Source: an uncultured Clostridia bacterium (GTDB lineage Bacteria; Bacillota_A; Clostridia; Christensenellales; CAG-138). Taken from it: a stretch of 5,164 bases of DNA. The position numbers were made by a program, and so were the translations under genes. This document shows positions 1 to 5,164 of this stretch, piece by piece. Position 1 is the stretch's first letter; each line of letters starts with the position of its first letter. The stretch spans positions 1 through 5,164 of the forward strand of contig CAMYWS010000105.1 of the NCBI GenBank assembly GCA_947302865.1, in the 5' to 3' direction. The notes below the pieces were generated by a model. That model did not search any database, was not told the origin of the DNA, and saw nothing but the letters and a program-made list of their open reading frames with translations.

Positions 1-67
1 CCGGCATCAGGACCGTCTTCGCAAAATCGCCCTTATTTGCGCCGTTGTGGGGGGTCAGAGTCGCCAT
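1..67 (-). CDS. deoD: Purine nucleoside phosphorylase, DeoD type (N-terminal fragment)
   Basis: Only the first 22 codons are inside the window; the gene continues past the left edge. The peptide begins MATLTPHNGANKGDFAKTVL and goes on with MP. This matches the start of hexameric DeoD phosphorylases (E. coli begins [20 protein letters not shown]), including the early His (here His7) that in the family reaches into the neighbouring subunit's active site. The family splits purine (deoxy)nucleosides with phosphate into base and (deoxy)ribose-1-phosphate in the cytoplasm, for salvage. The start is supported by AAGGAG 7 nt upstream. The gene begins 21 nt after the UPF0145 stop, so it is probably the downstream member of the same operon. 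Identification rests on a short but distinctive stretch; the phosphate-binding residues lie outside the window. Confidence 0.85.
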   Translation of the reverse strand, partial: MATLTPHNGANKGDFAKTVLMP

Positions 68-74
68 AGCCGCT

Positions 75-80
75 CTCCTT
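75..80 (-). promoter_or_regulatory. Ribosome binding site for deoD
   Basis: On the minus strand AAGGAG is followed by a 7-nt spacer (AGCGGCT) and then ATG at 67. This fixes the start of the truncated deoD reading frame, which is too short to be recognised by length alone. Confidence 0.8.
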
Positions 81-88
81 CCGCCCGA

Positions 89-400
89 TCAGAGATACCG
101 CACTGCGGTGCCGTACGCGAATACCTCCGCCGCGCCCTGCATGACTTCGGAGGAGGCGTAACGTACGCCGACGACAGCGTCCGCGCCGAGCGCTTTCGCA
201 TCCGCGACCATGCGGTCGGTCGCGATCTGCCGCGCTTCATTCAGCATCTCGGTGTAGCTCATGATCTCGCCGCCGACGAGGTTCTTGAACCCGGCGAGGA
301 AGTCCTTTCCGAAGTGCTTCGTCTGGACGGTCGCGCCCTTGACGAGCCCGAGCGGAACGATCTGTTTTCCGGGAACGGTTTCGATGGTGTAAATATCCAT
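89..400 (-). CDS. UPF0145 (YbjQ-like) family protein
   Basis: This 103-aa protein matches the UPF0145/YbjQ family along its whole length, and the family is normally about 100 to 110 aa. Diagnostic parts are the N-terminal strand with the P-G-K segment (MDIYTIETVPGK), the F-x-x-F-x-N-L-V-G-G-E stretch at about 34-45, the helix Y-x-x-x-L-N-E-A-R near 49-57, the signature ALGADAVVGV at 70-79 and the closing G-T-A-V near 97-100. No signal peptide or membrane segment is visible, so it is cytoplasmic. The family has been called a putative heavy-metal-binding domain, but its function is not established and no Cys or clear metal site is seen here. It starts 15 nt after the mutase stop and ends 21 nt before deoD, inside an apparent operon. 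Start choice is supported by AAAGGAG 7 nt upstream. Family call is secure; function is unknown. Confidence 0.9.
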   Translation of the reverse strand: MDIYTIETVPGKQIVPLGLVKGATVQTKHFGKDFLAGFKNLVGGEIMSYTEMLNEARQIATDRMVADAKALGADAVVGVRYASSEVMQGAAEVFAYGTAVRYL

Positions 401-407
401 GGTTTTT

Positions 408-414
408 CTCCTTT
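408..414 (-). promoter_or_regulatory. Ribosome binding site for the UPF0145 gene
   Basis: AAAGGAG with a 7-nt spacer (AAAAACC) before ATG at 400. It lies wholly in the 15-nt gap after the mutase TAA, so there is no room for a separate promoter or terminator between the two genes. Confidence 0.8.
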
Positions 415-415
415 C

Positions 416-2122
416 TTATGCGAGGCCCAAGCGTACGGAAAGCTTTGCGTCCATGTCGTTCATGATCTCGTCGAGCCGCGCCTGTACCTTTTCGTCGGTT
501 TCGGCGTGCGCGCCGATGTAGAGCTTCAGCTTCGGCTCCGTACCGGAGGGACGCACCGTGACCCACGCGCCGTCCGAAAGCGTATAGCGCAGCACGTTCG
601 AGCGCGGCAGGCCCGTTTCTTCGGGCTTCAAAAAGTCCTCGGCCCTGATCACGTTCGTGCCCGCGATCCCGGCAAGCGGTTCCTTTCTGAGAAGCGCCGT
701 CGCGTTCTGGATCGCCTCGATGCCCGCCTTGCCCTCGAGCGTGTAGGACTTGACCTTTTCGCGGTAGAAGCCGTAGGTTTCGTAGATCTCAAGGAGCGCG
801 TCGTAGAGCGTCATGCCGCGTTCCTTATAGACCACGCACGCCTCCGCGACGAGCATCGCGGCGCAGATCGCGTCCTTGTCGCGCACGGAAGTGCCGGCGA
901 GGAAGCCGTAGCTTTCCTCAAAGCCGAACAGGAACGTCTGTTCGCGCGTCTGTTCGCACCGCGCGATCTCCTCCGCGATGAAGCGGAAGCCGGTCAGGAC
1001 TTCCTTGAGCGCGACGCCGAATTTCGCGCAGATCGCGTCCGCAAGCTGCGTAGACACGATCGAGCGGACGACAAGCCCGTTCTCCGGCAGCTTGCCCGTC
1101 GCCTTGTAACTCGAAAGCAGGGAGTGGATAAGGATCGCGCCGATCTGATTGCCGGTCAAAACCGCCCAGTCGCCGTCGGTCTTTTTGACCGCAAGCCCGA
1201 GCCGGTCGCTGTCCGGGTCGGTGCCGATGATGACCGTCGCGCCGACCTCCTCCGCGTAGCGGAACGCGAGCGTGAACGCGTTCGGGTCCTCGGGATTCGG
1301 GGCCTTCACCGTCGGGAAGCTGCCGTCCGGCGCTTCCTGCTCCTTGACCACGGTGACGTTCGTGACGCCGATGCGCTTCAATACCTCGCGGACCGGCACG
1401 TTGCCCGAGCCGTGCAGCGGCGTATAGACGAGCTTGAGATCCTTGCCCTTTTCCTTCACGAGTTCCGGCTGCGTGAGAAGCGACATCGTCTTTGCGTAGT
1501 AGATCTCGTCGATCTCCTTGCCGATGAGCTCGATCGTGCCGTCCGCGACCGCTTCGTCATACGGCTTGTAGCCGGTTTTGAACCCCTCGACCGCGCGGAT
1601 GTGCTTTGTGATCTCGTTCGCAAGATCCGGCGCCGCCTGTCCCGCTGTGGGTCCGTAGACCTTGTAGCCGTTGTACTTCGGCGGGTTGTGGCTTGCCGTG
1701 ACGACCACGCCCGCGTCGCATTTGAGCTCGCGCACGGTGAATGAAAGCTGCGGCACGGAATGCAGTGTGGAATAGAGGTAAACGTGCACGCCGTGACCCG
1801 CCAGCACGCACGCGGTCTCGCGCGCGAAGAGGTCGGAGCAGTGCCGCGAATCATACGCGATGCACACGCGCGCCGTGCCCTGTACATTTTCGTCGAGGTA
1901 GCGCGCAAGCCCCTCGGTCGCCTTGCGGACGTTGTAGATGTTCATGCGGTTGTCGCCCGCGCCTAAGATCCCTCTGAGACCCGCCGTGCCGAATTCCAGC
2001 TCGGTATAGAAGCGTTCCTCGATCTCGTTGGGATCGTCCTTGATGGCGGAAAGCTCCGCCTTGGTCTGTTCGTCGACGTCGGGACTGTTCATCCAGAGTG
2101 CATAACGTTCTTGTGCGTTCAT
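416..2122 (-). CDS. pgcA: Phosphoglucomutase/phosphopentomutase of the alpha-D-phosphohexomutase superfamily
   Basis: This 568-aa protein carries all four active-site signatures of the alpha-D-phosphohexomutases in order. The phosphoserine loop TASHNP is at 142-147 (catalytic Ser144), the metal-binding TDPDSDR at 301-307 (Asp302, 304, 306), the sugar-binding GFEESYG at 400-406 and the phosphate-binding RPSGTEPK at 524-531. The N-terminal EFGTAGLRG at 43-51 and the length fit the PgcA/PGM2 branch (about 560-600 aa) rather than the shorter GlmM (about 450 aa). The reaction is interconversion of hexose-1- and hexose-6-phosphate through a bisphosphate intermediate, feeding UDP-glucose and glycogen pathways; the human relative PGM2 works mainly on pentose phosphates. 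The ATG overlaps the upstream stop (ATGA) and has GGGAGG 7 nt upstream. The nearby deoD makes a phosphopentomutase role plausible, but sequence alone does not settle substrate. The symbol pgcA is by family resemblance. Confidence 0.92.
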   Translation of the reverse strand: MNAQERYALWMNSPDVDEQTKAELSAIKDDPNEIEERFYTELEFGTAGLRGILGAGDNRMNIYNVRKATEGLARYLDENVQGTARVCIAYDSRHCSDLFARETACVLAGHGVHVYLYSTLHSVPQLSFTVRELKCDAGVVVTASHNPPKYNGYKVYGPTAGQAAPDLANEITKHIRAVEGFKTGYKPYDEAVADGTIELIGKEIDEIYYAKTMSLLTQPELVKEKGKDLKLVYTPLHGSGNVPVREVLKRIGVTNVTVVKEQEAPDGSFPTVKAPNPEDPNAFTLAFRYAEEVGATVIIGTDPDSDRLGLAVKKTDGDWAVLTGNQIGAILIHSLLSSYKATGKLPENGLVVRSIVSTQLADAICAKFGVALKEVLTGFRFIAEEIARCEQTREQTFLFGFEESYGFLAGTSVRDKDAICAAMLVAEACVVYKERGMTLYDALLEIYETYGFYREKVKSYTLEGKAGIEAIQNATALLRKEPLAGIAGTNVIRAEDFLKPEETGLPRSNVLRYTLSDGAWVTVRPSGTEPKLKLYIGAHAETDEKVQARLDEIMNDMDAKLSVRLGLA

Positions 2123-3417
2123 CGTTTTTCCTCCCTAAATTCGTTCAGATTCAGTTCTTTGGTACTTTCAAAGGTCTTATTGAGAACCGTCAGCCGCTTT
2201 GCAAGAAGGCATTGACGGCGTTTCCTGTATCGTTTGTTCGCGTCGCGGTCGCCGTACTTGTCGTCGCCTAAGACCGGACAGCCGATCGCCGCCGTCTGCA
2301 CGCGGATCTGGTGCGTGCGCCCGGTAAACAGCCGGATCTCGATGAGCGACAGGTCGCGTTTTGTTTCGAGCACGCGCAGGGCAAGCTCCATTTTAAGCGC
2401 GTCGGGATCGCTCTCTTTGCACAGCCGCATCAGCGCCGCGTCCGCGTCCTTCTTTGCGTAATGCACGCAGGTACCGTCCTTCGGCTTTCCGAGCACGATC
2501 GCGTGATAGATCTTCTGCGTTTCATGCGCATAAAACGCGTCCAGCAGACGGTCGCGCATCTCCTCCGTGCGGGCGAACACGACCAGTCCCTCGGTGTTCG
2601 CGTCGAGCCGGTGGACGGGGTAAAGCGGATCGAAGATCGCGCTCAGCTCGCCGAAAAGTTCCCCTTCGACTTCCGCGCCGGCGTGCTTGTCCACCACGAG
2701 AATATCGTCGTCGAGATACACACCGCTGCACACCCCGCGCGCGGGCAGAACCTTCAGCGCCGCGGGGTATTCGCGCCACGCCGGGATCGACCAGAAGGTC
2801 ATCGGCTCTCTGAGCGTCGGATGCTGCACCGTGAGCGTGTACGCGTGCAGCCGGATCTGCGTGCCGGCGCGCGCGTCCGGGTTATAGCGCATATCGCCGA
2901 CGATGGGAAGCCCTCTGCTTGATAACTGCACGCGGATCTGGTGCGGGCGGCCGGTCAGAAGCTCGACGTCAAGGAGCGACGTGCCGTTTTCCCGCGCAAG
3001 CGTCCGATAGCGCAGGATCGCCTTTTTCGCGCCGTCGGTCCCCTCGGGCACGACGCGCGTCGTGTTCGTGCGTTCGTCCTTCAAAAGCCAGTCGACACAC
3101 TCCGAGGATGCAGGCGCGCTGCCCGCGACGATCGCGACGTAGCGTTTGTGCGCCGTGCGGTCTTTAAACTGCGCGGTGAGGCGGTCCGCCGCCTTGCTCG
3201 TCTTGCCGAAGACCATGACCCCGCCGACGGGACGGTCGAGCCGGTGCACGAGCCCGAGATACGCTTCGCCGGGCTTATGGTACGTCTCTTTGATGTACGC
3301 CTTGCAGATGGTCAGCAGGTCCGCGTCGCCCGAAGCGTCCGCCTGTACGGGCAGGTTTTCGGGCTTTTCCACGACCAGCAGGTGGTTGTCTTCAAATAAA
3401 ATATGCGGCGCGTTCAT
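2119..3417 (-). CDS. Tandem RluA-type RNA pseudouridine synthase (two catalytic domains)
   Basis: This 432-aa protein holds two complete RluA-family catalytic domains. Domain 1 (about 1-215) opens with ILFEDNHLLVVEKP, has the catalytic motif HRLDRPVGG (Asp61) and LTGRPHQIRVQ at 154-164. Domain 2 (about 234-432) opens with VYLDDDILVVDK, has HRLDANTEG (Asp272), FTGRTHQIRVQ at 364-374 and the RluC-like GDDKYGD at 384-390. The family isomerises uridine to pseudouridine in rRNA or tRNA; which sites are modified cannot be told. Neither half has an S4 RNA-binding domain. Single-domain relatives are usually about 200-320 aa, so this is a fusion. Although the frame is open to 3654, the start is set at ATG 3417: the family fold begins there, the upstream residues are Arg-rich and unlike the family, and they lie antiphase inside the methyltransferase gene. 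It overlaps both neighbours by 4 nt (ATGA). Confidence 0.92.
   Translation of the reverse strand: MNAPHILFEDNHLLVVEKPENLPVQADASGDADLLTICKAYIKETYHKPGEAYLGLVHRLDRPVGGVMVFGKTSKAADRLTAQFKDRTAHKRYVAIVAGSAPASSECVDWLLKDERTNTTRVVPEGTDGAKKAILRYRTLARENGTSLLDVELLTGRPHQIRVQLSSRGLPIVGDMRYNPDARAGTQIRLHAYTLTVQHPTLREPMTFWSIPAWREYPAALKVLPARGVCSGVYLDDDILVVDKHAGAEVEGELFGELSAIFDPLYPVHRLDANTEGLVVFARTEEMRDRLLDAFYAHETQKIYHAIVLGKPKDGTCVHYAKKDADAALMRLCKESDPDALKMELALRVLETKRDLSLIEIRLFTGRTHQIRVQTAAIGCPVLGDDKYGDRDANKRYRKRRQCLLAKRLTVLNKTFESTKELNLNEFREEKR
2130..2135 (-). promoter_or_regulatory. Ribosome binding site for the mutase, inside the upstream gene
   Basis: GGGAGG with a 7-nt spacer (AAAAACG) before ATG at 2122. 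The site lies in the last codons of the pseudouridine synthase, encoding part of its C-terminal REEKR. The mutase therefore has its own strong site in addition to the ATGA overlap. Confidence 0.75.
3414..3417 (-). promoter_or_regulatory. ATGA stop/start overlap coupling methyltransferase to pseudouridine synthase
   Basis: The methyltransferase TGA (3416-3414) and the synthase ATG (3417-3415) share four bases. Upstream of this ATG there is only a weak GGTGG (3430-3426, 8-nt spacer), poorer than every other start in the window. Translation of the synthase probably depends on ribosomes that have just finished the methyltransferase (inference from layout). Confidence 0.65.
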
Positions 3418-4277
3418 GCGTTCGTCCACCGTCCGCTTGCGCCGCAGGGCAAAATCAGTCCGCCGCGCGCGATCGGCAGTCCGATCTCGTCGGCTTCGGC
3501 TGTTCCGCCGTTCATGGCAAGTTTCAATACATTGGAAAGCACGGTCGGCGCAAGACCGGTCGTGTAGGAATTGATGAGAAAGAAACAGGGATCGGGGGAG
3601 AGAAGCGCCGCGCAGAGTTCGACGAGCGGGAAAAGGTCGTTTTCGATCTTCCACATCTCGCCGGTGGGTCCTCTGCCGTAGCTCGGCGGGTCCATCAGGA
3701 TGCCGTCGTAGCGGTTGCCGCGCCGGATCTCGCGCTTCACAAACTTCACGCAGTCGTCCACAATGTAGCGGATGGGCGCGTCAGAAAGACCCGACGCCGC
3801 GGCGTTGTCCTTTGCCCAGGCGACCATGCCCTTCGCCGCGTCCACGTGCACGACCTCTGCGCCGGCTTTGGCGCAGGCGCACGTCGCCCCGCCGGTGTAC
3901 GCAAAGAGGTTCAGCACCTTTGCGGCGCGTCCGGTGCGCTTCTGAAATTCTGCAATCCGTTCGCGCATCCAGTCCCAGTTGACCGCCTGCTCGGGGAACA
4001 GTCCCGTGTGCTTGAAGCCGGTCGGACGCACGATGAATCGGAGATCGCGGTACGCGATCGTCCACTGTTCGGGAAGCTCCCGTTTATATTCCCAATGTCC
4101 GCCGCCGGAGCTGCTGCGGTGATAGACCGCGTCGGCGCGCTCATACGCGCGCGCGTCCATTGTCCAGACCGCCTGCGGATCGGGACGCAGAAGCGTTACG
4201 GTTCCCCAGCGCTCGAACTTGTCGCCGCCGCCCGCGTCGAGGATCGCGTAGTCTTTCCAGCCGGAAGCAAGATACAT
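3414..4277 (-). CDS. Class I SAM-dependent methyltransferase, RlmI-like (COG1092 type), putative RNA methylase
   Basis: This 287-aa protein has a Rossmann-fold methyltransferase core. The SAM-binding glycine-rich motif I is VLNLFAYTGGAT at 121-132, the acidic residue ending strand 2 is Asp146 in VVHVD, a further acidic pair lies in IVDD (172-175), and motif IV is DPPSYGRG at 196-203. The C-terminal EIGLPIARGGLILPCGASGR is typical of the same group. The N-terminal 110 residues contain TGFKHTGLFPEQAVNWDWM (86-104), the conserved lead-in to these enzymes. Relatives RlmI and RlmK methylate 23S rRNA bases; RlmI is nearly 400 aa with an N-terminal PUA domain, which is missing here. The target is therefore uncertain, though pairing with a pseudouridine synthase points to RNA. 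ATG at 4277 is preferred over ATG at 4328 because AAGGAG sits 6 nt upstream and the longer start would lie inside a GC-rich hairpin. Its TGA overlaps the next ATG. Confidence 0.88.
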   Translation of the reverse strand: MYLASGWKDYAILDAGGGDKFERWGTVTLLRPDPQAVWTMDARAYERADAVYHRSSSGGGHWEYKRELPEQWTIAYRDLRFIVRPTGFKHTGLFPEQAVNWDWMRERIAEFQKRTGRAAKVLNLFAYTGGATCACAKAGAEVVHVDAAKGMVAWAKDNAAASGLSDAPIRYIVDDCVKFVKREIRRGNRYDGILMDPPSYGRGPTGEMWKIENDLFPLVELCAALLSPDPCFFLINSYTTGLAPTVLSNVLKLAMNGGTAEADEIGLPIARGGLILPCGASGRWTNA

Positions 4278-4283
4278 GGTTCT

Positions 4284-4289
4284 CTCCTT
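4284..4289 (-). promoter_or_regulatory. Ribosome binding site for the methyltransferase
   Basis: AAGGAG with a 6-nt spacer (AGAACC) before ATG at 4277. It decides the start against the in-frame ATG at 4328. Confidence 0.8.
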
Positions 4290-4310
4290 ACATACTTGAT
4301 GCGCCTGTTT

Positions 4311-4360
4311 CCCGGGCCCCCTGTGCAAGGGGGCTGCCGCCGTGCGGCGGCCGGGGTGTG
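4311..4360 (-). repeat. Double-hairpin GC-rich palindromic element between murA and the methyltransferase
   Basis: Two hairpins lie side by side. On the plus strand the first is GCCCCCT (4316-4322), loop GTGCA, AGGGGGC (4328-4334): a perfect 7-bp stem. The second is GCCGCC (4336-4341), loop GTGC, GGCGGC (4346-4351): a perfect 6-bp stem. One base separates them, and CCCC at the left and GGGG (4353-4356) at the right could form an alternative outer pairing. Read along the minus strand this is 14 nt after the murA stop, where a terminator would be expected, but the bases after the stems (CCGGGAAACAGGCGC) contain no T-run. The pattern of a C-run, GTGCA-type loop, G-run, GC-rich second stem and closing GGGGTG resembles dispersed palindromic repeats I recall from gut clostridial genomes; only one copy is present here, so repeat status is inference. 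Confidence 0.55.
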
Positions 4361-4364
4361 CCCG

Positions 4365-5164
4365 TTATTCCTCGTCTACGCGCAGGATGTCCGCGCCGAG
4401 CGCACGAAACTTTGAATCAAGGTATTCGTAGCCGCGGTCGATGTAGTCGATGCGGTGCACGCGCGTTTCGCCGCCTGCCATAAGCCCCGCGACGATCAGC
4501 GCCGCGCCTGCGCGGAGGTCGCTTGCCGTGATGTCCGCGCCGCGCAGCGTTTCCACGCCCTTGACGCGCGCGATGCGCTTGGACAGATTGATCCTTGCGC
4601 CGAGCTTTCTCAGCTCCCGCACGTGGTTGAACCGCTTTTCAAAGATGTTCTCCGTGATGACGCTCGTGCCTGCGGCGGTGGTGAGGTACGCCATCATCGG
4701 CTGCTGCAGGTCGGTCGGGAAGCCGGGATAGACCGCCGTGCGGAAGCTCACCGCGCGCGGACGGTCGTTCATCGTCACGCGCAGGTAAAAGTCGTGTCCG
4801 TCGTCGCCCTCGATCACGCGCGCGCCGCTTTCCATCAGCTTTGCCGAAATCGCCTCCATATGCGTCGGGATCACGTTCTTGATGACCACGTCGCCGCGCG
4901 TCGCCGCCGCCGCGATCATGTACGTGCCGGTCTCGATCTGGTCCGGGATGATGGAGTACGAGCAGCCGCGCAGCTTTTTGCGGCCCTGAATGCGGATCAC
5001 GTCGGTGCCCGCGCCGCGGACGGACGCCCCCATCATGTTCAGGAAGTTTGCCACGTCGACGACGTGCGGCTCCTTCGCGACGTTATGAAGCTCCGTTGTG
5101 CCCTCGGCTCTTGCCGCCGCAAGCATGACGTTGATCGTCGCGCCGACGGAAACGACGTCGAAGA
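4365..5164 (-). CDS. murA: UDP-N-acetylglucosamine 1-carboxyvinyltransferase MurA (C-terminal part)
   Basis: The frame is open to the right edge and 265 codons are visible, of about 420 in the full enzyme. MurA transfers enolpyruvate from PEP to UDP-GlcNAc, the first committed step of peptidoglycan synthesis in the cytoplasm. The fragment aligns with E. coli MurA from VSVGAT onward: [22 protein letters not shown] (E. coli PDRIETGTFL), FPTDLQ with the catalytic-site Asp (E. coli Asp305), [21 protein letters not shown] (Arg371 region), and IDRGYE (Arg397 region), ending [13 protein letters not shown] then TAA. All residues expected in this part are present, so it looks intact. The PEP-binding Cys115 loop and the start lie outside the window, so whether it is the Cys form or the fosfomycin-resistant Asp form cannot be judged. 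EPSP synthase (AroA) is excluded by these signatures. The next gene starts 87 nt downstream. Confidence 0.96.
   Translation of the reverse strand, partial: FDVVSVGATINVMLAAARAEGTTELHNVAKEPHVVDVANFLNMMGASVRGAGTDVIRIQGRKKLRGCSYSIIPDQIETGTYMIAAAATRGDVVIKNVIPTHMEAISAKLMESGARVIEGDDGHDFYLRVTMNDRPRAVSFRTAVYPGFPTDLQQPMMAYLTTAAGTSVITENIFEKRFNHVRELRKLGARINLSKRIARVKGVETLRGADITASDLRAGAALIVAGLMAGGETRVHRIDYIDRGYEYLDSKFRALGADILRVDEE

Noticed and set aside
47..1744. A 565-codon plus-strand open frame opposite the mutase and UPF0145 genes.
   Set aside because: It is exactly antisense to a gene with all phosphohexomutase motifs. Its translation is a skewed Arg/Asp/Val/Leu-rich string with no recognisable domain, and it crosses three minus-strand genes. 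Long antisense frames are expected in GC-rich coding DNA.
2719..2772. Separate translation start for the second pseudouridine synthase domain.
   Set aside because: A GTG codon occurs near the linker (residue 229), but no convincing ribosome site precedes it and the frame is continuous with domain 1.
2311..3399. Plus-strand open frames of 203 and 152 codons opposite the pseudouridine synthase.
   Set aside because: Arg/Ala/Val-rich shadows with no family resemblance, opposite well-supported catalytic domains.
3418..3654. N-terminal extension of the pseudouridine synthase from ATG 3654.
   Set aside because: The 79 extra residues are Arg-rich and unlike the family, and lie in a different frame within the methyltransferase gene. 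The RluA fold begins right at ATG 3417.
4278..4328. N-terminal extension of the methyltransferase from ATG 4328.
   Set aside because: No ribosome site serves that ATG, which lies in a hairpin; the internal ATG at 4277 has AAGGAG at ideal spacing.
4311..4360. A classic Rho-independent terminator for murA.
   Set aside because: The stems are strong but no T-run follows on the minus strand, so I list the region as a palindromic element and leave terminator activity open.
4278..4364. A sigma-70-type promoter for the methyltransferase operon in the intergenic gap.
   Set aside because: A TTGCAC near the first hairpin and a TATGTA near the ribosome site exist on the minus strand, but they are about 28 nt apart, too far for a standard -35/-10 pair. 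No better pair was seen.
3846..4415. Plus-strand open frame of 189 codons spanning the methyltransferase start and the hairpin gap.
   Set aside because: It overlaps two confident genes on the other strand and the palindromic element, and its composition is unlike the real proteins here.

Overview
This is a GC-rich window (roughly 60% G+C by eye) in which every supportable gene lies on the minus strand, so the biological order runs from high to low coordinates. Strong AAGGAG-type Shine-Dalgarno sites, tight spacing and two ATGA stop/start overlaps suggest a GC-rich member of the Firmicutes, most likely a gut-type clostridium (Oscillospirales or Christensenellales-like). That placement is inferred from gene style and protein resemblance; there is no rRNA or other marker here to fix it.

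Layout in the direction of transcription: (1) the C-terminal two thirds of MurA (peptidoglycan precursor synthesis), whose start lies beyond the right edge; (2) an 87-nt gap with two adjacent GC-rich hairpins but no T-run, resembling a dispersed palindromic repeat more than a standard terminator; (3) a 287-aa class I SAM methyltransferase of the RlmI-like (COG1092) type; (4) a 432-aa protein made of two complete RluA-type pseudouridine synthase domains in tandem; (5) a 568-aa phosphohexomutase/phosphopentomutase of the PgcA/PGM2 type; (6) a 103-aa UPF0145 (YbjQ-like) protein; (7) the first 22 codons of a DeoD-type purine nucleoside phosphorylase, running off the left edge.

Genes 3 to 7 look like one operon: 3/4 and 4/5 overlap by 4 nt (ATGA), 5/6 are separated by 15 nt and 6/7 by 21 nt, with no terminator or promoter visible between them. 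The functional logic is two-part: an RNA-modification pair (methyltransferase plus double pseudouridine synthase), followed by sugar-phosphate and nucleoside metabolism. DeoD releases ribose-1-phosphate and a PGM2-type mutase could convert it to ribose-5-phosphate. MurA may be co-transcribed or may be a separate unit ending at the hairpins.

The window is mostly ordinary housekeeping sequence. The points most worth a second look are the tandem RluA fusion with both catalytic aspartates kept, the double-hairpin element behind murA, and the mutase-DeoD pairing. I found no CRISPR array, mobile element, tRNA or rRNA, and no convincing plus-strand gene.
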